Shown here: positions 1 through 5,232 of the stretch, piece after piece
How positions within the stretch are numbered: the stretch's first letter is position 1
Layout: the number at the start of each line of letters is the position of its first letter
Assembly: GCA_903847655.1 (NCBI GenBank)
Contig: CAINEG010000278.1
Location: forward strand, 1-7,173
DNA from: an uncultured Bacteroidota bacterium
Lineage (GTDB): Bacteria > Bacteroidota > Bacteroidia > Chitinophagales > Chitinophagaceae
DNA: 7,173 nucleotides
Direction of reading: 5' to 3'
Notes under the pieces: model-generated
Databases searched by the model: none
What the model saw: only the letters and a program-made list of their open reading frames with translations
Told to the model about the DNA's origin: nothing
Position numbers and translations under genes: made by a program

Positions 1-372
1 ACTTTGACCAATGAATTGTCTAATCCTAATTCAAAATTTTATTTTGCCATAGAGGGAGACAAAAAAATTGGCTATTTAAAATTAAATTTAGGGGAGGCGC
101 AATCTGATGTAAAGGATCCCAATTCACTCGAAATTGAACGCATTTATGTGTTGAACACTTATTTTGGAAAAAAAGTTGGTCAGGTATTGTATCAAAAAGC
201 ATTGGCTATGGCTAAGGAGCTAAAACTAAAATACATCTGGCTGGGTGTTTGGGAAAAAAATGAACGCGCCCTTCAATTTTATAAAAAAAACGGCTTTATT
301 GAATTTGATCAACACATTTTTAAATTAGGCAATGACGAGCAAACCGATTTGCTCATGCGTCTATTTATTTAA
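1..372 (+). CDS. PaiA-like GNAT N-acetyltransferase, 5' truncated by window edge
   Basis: This is the C-terminal 123 codons of an acetyl-CoA-dependent N-acetyltransferase of the GNAT fold. The frame is open to base 1 and no ATG start lies near the edge, so the true start should be upstream; the TTG at 4 is probably internal. Visible GNAT elements are the beta4/motif A region (EIERIYVL, then YFGKKVGQVLY, a version of the pyrophosphate-binding Q/R-x-x-G-x-G/A loop) and the motif B signature ALQFYKKNGF. The blocks LEIERIY, IWLGVWEKNE, FYKKNGF and EQTDL closely match what I remember of Bacillus subtilis PaiA, a spermidine/spermine acetyltransferase. By that comparison about 45-50 residues are missing. 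Family membership is seen in the sequence; the polyamine substrate is inference. The stop codon lies inside the 3' end of the convergent GH5 gene (8-bp overlap). Confidence 0.88.
   Translation, partial: TLTNELSNPNSKFYFAIEGDKKIGYLKLNLGEAQSDVKDPNSLEIERIYVLNTYFGKKVGQVLYQKALAMAKELKLKYIWLGVWEKNERALQFYKKNGFIEFDQHIFKLGNDEQTDLLMRLFI
337..354. terminator. Candidate hairpin at the acetyltransferase/GH5 tail-to-tail junction
   Basis: This is a perfect 7-bp inverted repeat, GAGCAAA / TTTGCTC, with a 4-base loop CCGA. It lies inside the last codons of the acetyltransferase and 10 bases beyond the GH5 stop, read on the minus strand. A T-rich stretch (CTATTTATTT) follows on the plus strand after a short gap; nothing comparable follows immediately on the minus strand. 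The position suits a shared terminator for two genes that overlap. The lack of a contiguous U-tract and the coding constraint on these codons make it only a candidate. Confidence 0.3.
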
Positions 373-1642
373 TCCAAGATCTAATAAATTTTCTTTCTAA
401 TTTCCCCGACTCAGTTAAATTGGCATCCTCCCAAGTGGTTAAATTAAATGTACCTGGCCTGGCGATAGACCATTCCTCTGCTTTATCATTCACCGACCAG
501 GCCAAATGACTAATCATATTGGTCCTGCACCATTCCATCCATAATTCAGCTTCAGGATCGTTCTGTGTATAGCCAATAGGGCCCCATTCTGTCACAAAAA
601 TGGGCAAGCCTGTTTTCAAGGCTGCTGTAGCCACATCACGTAAGGCTTGTTTATGATAGACCGTATAAAAGTGCAAAGTATAGGCAATATTGTTGGAGAT
701 GGTGATAGGATCTGCTGCTGCTAAATCTACTCTTTGTGACCAGGTAGGTGTGCCTACAATAATTAAATTATCGGGATCTACTTTTCTGATAGCGGTAATT
801 ACTTTTTCTGCATAGGGCTTTAAAACTTTAGGCCAAGAAATATCTAAGGGCTCATTAAAAATTTCATAAATCACATTATCGTTCTTGCCATAAAGGGTGG
901 CCATTTCTGTAAAAAAAGTGACTGCTTCATCGGAGTATTTATAAGCACTTTCGGTATGCCAATCTATAATAACATACAAGCCATTGGCTAAAGCGGCATC
1001 CACAATGGTTTTGACTTTAGTCACATTGCCTAGTTTATCGGACAAATAACCACCATTATCATCTACGCCCATGGCGGCTCTAACAATACTGGTTCCCCAA
1101 TCTAAAGCCAACCAAGAAACTACTTGACTTTTGTAATAGTTTTCTCCACCCCAACCATTATTGCTCCAAAAAAAACTATTGCCAGCCAGGGATACCGGAT
1201 TTTTATTTTTATCTACAATTTTATTGCCTAATGTTTGTAATAGCCCATATTTATCTACCACGGAAATATAATTTCTCGCAGTCAATTGCAATTGATAGCT
1301 GGTTTCTTTTTGTGAACTTGTATTTTTAACAACAATCGAAGTAGTATTGTTGGATACATTCACTACATCGCCTGCTTTTATATTAGCCGTGCAATTTTCT
1401 GCTAAGTAAATATTTTTTACGGTGGCCTTGGTCACTCCATAGGGCAAAACCCTGCTTAGATTGATATTATTTCCTGAAACCAGGGTATTAAAAATAGATC
1501 CATTATATTCAAAATCGATACTGCTTAAACTCGCCTCCTGATTGCTTATCACGGCTGCAGTTTCTTTTTTTGCACAAGCTGCCAATACGATCATAAGTAT
1601 TAAACTCAGGCCAATAAAATTTAATCCTTTTTTTAAGTGCAT
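365..1642 (-). CDS. GH5 family endoglucanase-type lipoprotein
   Basis: This is a secreted glycoside hydrolase, probably cutting beta-1,4-glucan (cellulose or a related polymer) by the retaining mechanism. I start it at the ATG at 1642 (425 aa) because it gives a clean lipoprotein signal: MHLKK, a hydrophobic stretch, then lipobox LAAC with lipidated Cys23. An in-frame start at 1687 would put the signal 15 residues in and lies upstream of the likely transcription start. Residues about 37-125 form a beta-rich region resembling the DUF5018-type sandwich domains of Bacteroidota lipoproteins. The GH5 barrel covers about 130-420, with conserved Arg188, DWH (His229), the acid/base Glu264 in NEP, HFY (His324, Tyr326), the nucleophile Glu352 in TEWG, and Trp382. 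It resembles subfamily GH5_2 cellulases; the exact substrate is inference. It is divergent from the Sde182-like gene and overlaps the acetyltransferase tail by 8 bp. Confidence 0.9.
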   Translation of the reverse strand: MHLKKGLNFIGLSLILMIVLAACAKKETAAVISNQEASLSSIDFEYNGSIFNTLVSGNNINLSRVLPYGVTKATVKNIYLAENCTANIKAGDVVNVSNNTTSIVVKNTSSQKETSYQLQLTARNYISVVDKYGLLQTLGNKIVDKNKNPVSLAGNSFFWSNNGWGGENYYKSQVVSWLALDWGTSIVRAAMGVDDNGGYLSDKLGNVTKVKTIVDAALANGLYVIIDWHTESAYKYSDEAVTFFTEMATLYGKNDNVIYEIFNEPLDISWPKVLKPYAEKVITAIRKVDPDNLIIVGTPTWSQRVDLAAADPITISNNIAYTLHFYTVYHKQALRDVATAALKTGLPIFVTEWGPIGYTQNDPEAELWMEWCRTNMISHLAWSVNDKAEEWSIARPGTFNLTTWEDANLTESGKLERKFIRSWIK

Positions 1643-1684
1643 GCAGGCAATGTTTATATACACAATATAATAATAATTCTTATA

Positions 1685-1692
1685 CAAATTTA
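1685..1692 (-). promoter_or_regulatory. Bacteroidota -7 box for the GH5 gene
   Basis: Read on the minus strand this is TAAATTTG, an exact match to the phylum's TAnnTTTG -7 consensus, followed by TATA. Transcription would start near 1680, giving a leader of about 37 nt before the ATG at 1642. I see no convincing -33 TTG element at the usual spacing. The box lies 30 bp from the plus-strand box and forms half of an inverted repeat with it. Confidence 0.6.
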
Positions 1693-1722
1693 GCCATCGA
1701 AAAACTTCGTAACAGGTCTAAT

Positions 1723-1730
1723 TACTTTTG
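1723..1730 (+). promoter_or_regulatory. Bacteroidota -7 box for the Sde182-like gene
   Basis: TACTTTTG matches the TAnnTTTG -7 consensus exactly and is followed by TATA, as in the opposing box. The expected transcription start is about 1735-1737, only 6-8 nt before the ATG at 1743, so the leader would be very short and without room for a Shine-Dalgarno. No clear -33 element is visible. Confidence 0.55.
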
Positions 1731-1742
1731 TATATTCATGTG

Positions 1743-3245
1743 ATGAAATATTTAATGATTGCTTGTTTACTTATTTTGACTTTTAAAGTCCAAAGCCAAA
1801 ACAAACTAGGATTAAAAATCCTACCCCGCACCATTGTAACTACGGATGGTGAAATTGATGATGTAGATACTTTTATTCGCATGCTCCTCTATTCCAATGA
1901 ATACAAAGTAGAGGGCTTGGTGTATTCCAGTTCAATGTGGCATTATAAAGGAGATGGCAAGGGGACTTTATTTACTTCTGAAATGGAGATGACTAAAAAA
2001 ATGTATGGCGCCAAAACTAGTTTGAGATGGGCTGGTGTAAATTGGATTCAAGATTTATTGAATGCTTACACACAAGTACATCCTAATTTAATTTTACACG
2101 ATAAAAATTATCCTAGCCCTAGCTATTTAAAAAGCTTAGTAAAAGTGGGCAATATTGATTTTGAAGGAGAGATGGATAAAGTAACTGAAGGTGCCGTTTG
2201 GATTAAAGACAAATTGATGGACAAAAATCCAGCGCCTATTTATTTACAAGCCTGGGGTGGCACCAATACCATTGCCCGTGCATTAAAATTAATTGAAGAT
2301 CAATACGCCTCAACAGCTCAATGGGAAAAAATCAAGGATCAAATTTCCCGAAAAGCCATCATCTACACCGTGATGGATCAAGACGCCACCTATAAAAAAT
2401 ACATTGGTGTTCATTGGCCTAAGATAGTTGTATTTTACAATGCACATCAGTTTGGCAGCTTTGCTTATCCTTGGAAAAAAACCATACCAAAATCGATGCA
2501 ATCTTATTTTGAAGGGCCCTATATGTCTTCTAAAATAATTTTGAATCATGGCGCCTTATTGAAAATGTATTATGCTTATGGGGATGGCCAAAAACAAGCA
2601 GGGGATGAGGAACATACCCATGGTGATCCAACAAAAATAACCAATACCCAATGGGGATCTTTTGAAAAATATGATTTTATCTCGGAAGGGGATTCGCCCG
2701 CTTTTTTACAGTTGGTCGATATTGGTTTAGACAATACCAATCATCCCAACTATGGTGGTTGGGGAGGAAGATTTGTGGCTACTGCTGACAATCCATTTAG
2801 GTATGAAGATGGGCCAAGCGCTGCAGATTTCAATCCTGAATTAAATAAATTAGATATCAATTTTCCTCAAACAAGATGGCTAGTAGCTGTTCAAGAAGAT
2901 TTTGCAGCAAGAGCCAATTGGTGTGTGCAAAGTTTTAAGGAGGCCAATCATGCACCTACCATTAGGGTCAAAGAAGGTACTAGTATCAATGGGCGTCCTG
3001 GTCAATCCATTACATTGCATATAAGAAGTACCGATCCTGATCAAAATTTGGTAAATATCAAAGCATGGCCTTATGCTGAACTTAGCGCAGGTGCAATTGA
3101 CTTAAGTTTTAAAAACCATCTTTTAAAAGCGCAGATTCCTATCACCGCAAAAAAAGGAGACCTTTACCATATCATTGTAGAAGGCACTGACAATGGGTCT
3201 CCAGCCCTAACTAGGTATAGAAGGGTGGTGGTGGCTGTTCAATAA
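1743..3245 (+). CDS. Secreted Sde182/DUF1593-type protein (nucleoside hydrolase-like fold)
   Basis: This is an exported protein of the family named after the cellulose-binding protein Sde182 of Saccharophagus degradans. Its main domain resembles nucleoside hydrolases. I start it at the ATG at 1743 (500 aa), which begins a normal signal peptide (MKYLMIACLLILTF) with likely cleavage after VQS, before Gln19. An upstream in-frame TTG at 1728 falls inside the promoter box. Residues 33-40 (TTDGEIDD; Asp35, Asp39, Asp40) recall the aspartate cluster that binds calcium in nucleoside hydrolases. Other blocks typical of the family are EEHTHGDP (290-297), EGDSPAF (315-321) and NYGGWGGRF (336-344). Residues about 402-500 look like the Sde182 C-terminal beta-sandwich domain (PGQSITL, STDPDQN, EGTDNGSP). 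Enzyme activity is not established for the family as far as I know. Divergence from a GH5 gene supports a role with plant-type glucan, which is inference. Confidence 0.88.
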   Translation: MKYLMIACLLILTFKVQSQNKLGLKILPRTIVTTDGEIDDVDTFIRMLLYSNEYKVEGLVYSSSMWHYKGDGKGTLFTSEMEMTKKMYGAKTSLRWAGVNWIQDLLNAYTQVHPNLILHDKNYPSPSYLKSLVKVGNIDFEGEMDKVTEGAVWIKDKLMDKNPAPIYLQAWGGTNTIARALKLIEDQYASTAQWEKIKDQISRKAIIYTVMDQDATYKKYIGVHWPKIVVFYNAHQFGSFAYPWKKTIPKSMQSYFEGPYMSSKIILNHGALLKMYYAYGDGQKQAGDEEHTHGDPTKITNTQWGSFEKYDFISEGDSPAFLQLVDIGLDNTNHPNYGGWGGRFVATADNPFRYEDGPSAADFNPELNKLDINFPQTRWLVAVQEDFAARANWCVQSFKEANHAPTIRVKEGTSINGRPGQSITLHIRSTDPDQNLVNIKAWPYAELSAGAIDLSFKNHLLKAQIPITAKKGDLYHIIVEGTDNGSPALTRYRRVVVAVQ

Positions 3246-3255
3246 AAAATATTGC

Positions 3256-3684
3256 TTACTTATTATACAGGTGGATGGAAGCGGCTACAATTTTCCATTC
3301 ACCTTTTATTTTTTCCACCATCTTAATTTCGTGCGAATAAGTTTTGTTTCCTTTTGGGTCAATAGACACTTCGTCATGGCTTACCCATGCATTGTCTCCA
3401 TGTATGCTAAAATTATAATTGCTATTTTCAAAAGTCCCACTGCCTAGATGAGTGGTATCAGATAATTGTTCAGCAGGGATCACCATAGATTGTCCGTTGG
3501 GGGTGCTTACTAATACTCTACTATAAGGTTTAATGGCCCAACAACTTGCATGTCCTTTACCATCCCCTGTTCGATAGGTAGTGGATTCCTTGACAAATAG
3601 TTTGATGATGGCTGCCTCTTCTTTGTTCTGGCTAAAGGCATGGAAACTGCATAAACTAAGTGCAAGTAGGAATAAAGCTTTCAT
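3256..3684 (-). CDS. Exported NTF2/SnoaL-like small protein
   Basis: This 142-aa protein has a clear signal peptide (MKALFLLALSLCSFHAFS, probable cleavage before Gln19-Asn20), so it should be periplasmic or secreted. The mature part of about 124 residues has the outline of the NTF2-like superfamily (SnoaL/DUF4440 type): an N-terminal helix (EEAAIIKLFVKES), then beta strands, ending in the typical pair of strands SHEIKMVEKIKGEWKIVAASIH. No catalytic residues can be assigned, and this fold is used for many functions, so the role is unknown. The ATG at 3684 is the only start that gives a whole signal peptide. The gene is tail-to-tail with the Sde182-like gene (10-bp gap) and head-to-head with the next small exported protein (71-bp gap). 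I found no clean TAnnTTTG box for it. Confidence 0.78.
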   Translation of the reverse strand: MKALFLLALSLCSFHAFSQNKEEAAIIKLFVKESTTYRTGDGKGHASCWAIKPYSRVLVSTPNGQSMVIPAEQLSDTTHLGSGTFENSNYNFSIHGDNAWVSHDEVSIDPKGNKTYSHEIKMVEKIKGEWKIVAASIHLYNK

Positions 3685-3710
3685 ATGGTATGTGTTTTAA
3701 TGTATTGTAA

Positions 3711-3737
3711 TTTAAATCATTTTTTTTTGATTTTAAA
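3711..3737. repeat. Imperfect inverted repeat flanking a T-tract
   Basis: The arms TTTAAATCA (3711-3719) and TGATTTTAAA (3728-3737) are complementary apart from one extra T. They flank a run of nine T bases (3720-3728). The element lies in the 71-bp gap between two divergent exported-protein genes, just upstream of the -7 box at 3742. It could be an operator or a bent, promoter-stimulating A/T tract. In DNA this AT-rich, chance is also possible. Confidence 0.3.
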
Positions 3738-3741
3738 GATT

Positions 3742-3749
3742 TAGCTTTG
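3742..3749 (+). promoter_or_regulatory. Bacteroidota -7 box, probable leaderless start
   Basis: TAGCTTTG matches TAnnTTTG exactly. The ATG of the downstream gene is at 3756, six bases after the box, which is about where transcription should begin. The mRNA would have a leader of about 0-2 nt. The box continues as TAT, like the two boxes in the GH5 divergent gap. Confidence 0.55.
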
Positions 3750-3755
3750 TATTCA

Positions 3756-4217
3756 ATGAAAAAGCTAACAGTCTTATTTACTTGCTTGTTGTTTTTTGGG
3801 CTAGGTTTGAATGCGCAAAATGATACCACTAAGGTGGATCCCTTTTTAACCAATGTAACTATTGATGTAAATAATATCAATGATCCTTTGTTGTTTGCTT
3901 CTTCGGTAGATATTTCAATTAAAGCAGCTGTGGGCAGCGAAAAATATGCCACTCAAATCTTATATGGAACTTTAGACATTGGAGAAGAAAGAACTTTGCA
4001 AATGGATGTTTTAAATAAGAAAGTAACCAAGTCTACCATATTTAATTCTAAGGTTTCCTTTTTATTTAATTCTAGGTCCAGCGATGATTTTATTGGGCTA
4101 TTCAATTTTATTTTTGATTTTTCCGACGGGTCTACCTACAATTATAAGTTTGGAAAACTAACCATTGGCAATGACATGAAATTGTCAAGCATCACTAGAG
4201 GCATTTACGTGCACTAA
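3756..4217 (+). CDS. Small exported protein of unknown function
   Basis: I do not recognise this 153-aa protein. The ATG at 3756 begins a good signal peptide (MKKLTVLFTCLLFFGLGLNA, probable cleavage before Gln21-Asn22). An in-frame TTG at 3747 lies inside the promoter box and is not a credible start. The mature chain of about 133 residues is rich in beta-branched and aromatic residues with alternating patterns (VDISIKAAV, ATQILYGTLDIG, SKVSFLFNS, NFIFDFSDGSTYNYKFGKL), suggesting a small beta-sandwich or barrel-like fold. It has no cysteine after the signal, no lipobox and no later membrane segment. It is therefore likely periplasmic or surface-released, but no function is assignable. Its neighbour on the other strand is another small exported protein; the two may share regulation through the 71-bp gap, though I see no evidence of joint function. 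Confidence 0.75.
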   Translation: MKKLTVLFTCLLFFGLGLNAQNDTTKVDPFLTNVTIDVNNINDPLLFASSVDISIKAAVGSEKYATQILYGTLDIGEERTLQMDVLNKKVTKSTIFNSKVSFLFNSRSSDDFIGLFNFIFDFSDGSTYNYKFGKLTIGNDMKLSSITRGIYVH

Positions 4218-4232
4218 TTTTAAAGAAAATTA
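4215..4232. terminator. Weak AT-only hairpin between convergent genes
   Basis: TAATTTT (4215-4221) and AAAATTA (4226-4232) form a perfect 7-bp inverted repeat with loop AAAG, followed by TTTTTA. It fills most of the 18-bp gap between the small exported protein and the methyltransferase and starts within the stop codon of the former. The stem has no G-C pair, so it would be unstable; it is at best a weak terminator. Confidence 0.25.
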
Positions 4233-4235
4233 TTT

Positions 4236-5096
4236 TTACTTAGGCTTATGTGCCAGCAAGGTATAGTACCTGAACAAGTCCTGTTCTAGGGCATCTGCTT
4301 GTTTCCCGGATTGTTTGAAATTGTCGTACCTGATTTTAGATAAGATGCGCAAGCGATACATAATTTCTGCTAGCGGGGTCAATTTATTGATGGTCTTTCT
4401 TAAATTCTTATAAGAGACAAACATATTTTTGGATACATTCTTGCTTTCAAAATTTACAAAACCTACTTTTGCTGCGTTGGCTTGATGCTCTTCTAAAGTA
4501 TCAATATCAGGCACTGCCCATGCATTGAAAATATTTTTTAATAAGGTTTCATCTTCGGTATTCAATTGTCTTGAAGAACGAATAGAATCTGCAATCACCA
4601 ATCTGCCTCCTGGTTTTAATAATCTAAAGGCTTCTTTGTAAAAAAGAGATTTATCTACTGTATGACATTGACTCTCGATGGCCCATACTATTTCAAAACT
4701 TTCATCTTCAAACGGAGCGTTTAAATAATTGGCTGTTCTAAATTCTGCGCCTTGTATATTTTGTTTTTTTGCCATTTTATAGGCAATCTCTACTTGACTT
4801 TCTACTAAGGTGATGCCTATTACTTTTGCTTTTCTATGTTGGGTCAACCATAAGGTGGAATTGCCCAATCCGCATCCTGCATCCAATACCGTTGTGCCCT
4901 CTTTAATGTCTGCCCAATCGGCCAGCACTTCATTGATTCTAAAGATAGCTTGCGCATGTTTGGTGGCTTTTTCGTCATAATAACCAAAATGCAATGCTGG
5001 AGTTGTTTTTAAATTCCAATTCCATATCAATTGATACTCAAAATGAGTGGAATTGTAGTAGGACTGTATTTCTTTGTCGTTTTTCAATTGGGACAT
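4236..5096 (-). CDS. Class I SAM-dependent methyltransferase (sterol/tocopherol methyltransferase-like)
   Basis: This 286-aa cytoplasmic enzyme transfers a methyl group from S-adenosylmethionine to an unknown small molecule. The Rossmann core is clear: motif I VLDAGCGLGN (70-79), the acidic end of the second strand (VIGITLVES, Glu99), an acidic patch with strand 4 (FEDESFEIVWAIES, about 129-142) followed by QCH, and LLKPGGRLVIAD (159-170). The N-terminal stretch YYNSTHFEYQLIWNW...LHFGYYDE (13-42) and the ESQCH block resemble the group that includes tocopherol, sterol and sarcosine/dimethylglycine methyltransferases (Methyltransf_11/UbiE type). The C-terminal third (about 190-286) is helical and probably forms the substrate cap. 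No SD precedes the ATG at 5096, as is common in this phylum. It has no metabolic neighbours here, so the substrate cannot be inferred. Confidence 0.87.
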   Translation of the reverse strand: MSQLKNDKEIQSYYNSTHFEYQLIWNWNLKTTPALHFGYYDEKATKHAQAIFRINEVLADWADIKEGTTVLDAGCGLGNSTLWLTQHRKAKVIGITLVESQVEIAYKMAKKQNIQGAEFRTANYLNAPFEDESFEIVWAIESQCHTVDKSLFYKEAFRLLKPGGRLVIADSIRSSRQLNTEDETLLKNIFNAWAVPDIDTLEEHQANAAKVGFVNFESKNVSKNMFVSYKNLRKTINKLTPLAEIMYRLRILSKIRYDNFKQSGKQADALEQDLFRYYTLLAHKPK

Positions 5097-5106
5097 AAAG
5101 GAGGCT

Positions 5107-5165
5107 GCTTGAGAGGATAAAAGTAAATCATTTCTTTAAAAAACTGGTATATCTGGCTTAAGAGG
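5107..5165. repeat. 10-bp direct repeat in divergent gap
   Basis: GCTTGAGAGG (5107-5116) recurs as GCTTAAGAGG (5156-5165), one mismatch, start-to-start distance 49 bp. Both copies lie in the 136-bp gap between the methyltransferase and the helicase. They flank the candidate methyltransferase promoter and lie upstream of the candidate helicase promoter. They could be paired binding sites for a regulator; chance cannot be excluded. Confidence 0.3.
5118..5125 (-). promoter_or_regulatory. Possible -7 box for the methyltransferase
   Basis: On the minus strand this reads TACTTTTA, seven of eight positions of TAnnTTTG-type boxes with the final G changed to A. Transcription would start near 5112, about 15 nt before the ATG at 5096. 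It is a degenerate match without a clear -33 element. Confidence 0.3.
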
Positions 5166-5196
5166 GGAAGCAGTGTAGTCAATGGTTTATTAGTTG

Positions 5197-5204
5197 TACC
5201 TTTA
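5197..5204 (+). promoter_or_regulatory. Possible -7 box for the helicase
   Basis: TACCTTTA matches TAnnTTTG except for the last base. Transcription would start near 5210, leaving a leader of about 20-25 nt before the TTG at 5233. If this box is used, translation cannot begin at the earlier in-frame TTG at 5194, which would lie upstream of the transcript start. Confidence 0.3.
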
Positions 5205-5232
5205 TTGCTACAAATTACTAAAAGAACCTATT

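Noticed and set aside
1643..1687. Longer N-terminus for the GH5 protein
   Set aside because: Starting at 1687 adds 15 residues before the lipoprotein signal, and the likely transcription start is near 1680.
2310..2549. Minus-strand open frame of 79 codons within the Sde182-like gene
   Set aside because: It lies wholly inside a well-supported gene on the other strand, has no recognisable domain, and looks like a chance open frame.
365..3245. Polysaccharide utilisation locus
   Set aside because: Only the GH5 and Sde182-like genes are relevant; no SusC/SusD-like pair, transporter or sensor regulator is present in the window.
3240..3254. CAATA / TATTG 5-bp inverted repeat with an A5 loop at the Sde182-like/NTF2-like junction
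   Set aside because: The stem is only 5 bp with a single G-C pair and no U-tract follows; too weak to call a terminator.
3656..3952. Minus-strand open frame of 98 codons across the start of the small exported protein
   Set aside because: It overlaps two genes with clear signal peptides and crosses the promoter gap; its protein has no credible features.
5098..5104. Perfect Shine-Dalgarno-like AAGGAGG on the plus strand
   Set aside because: The following sequence offers only a TTG with a stop three codons later, so no gene follows. This phylum also makes little use of such sites.
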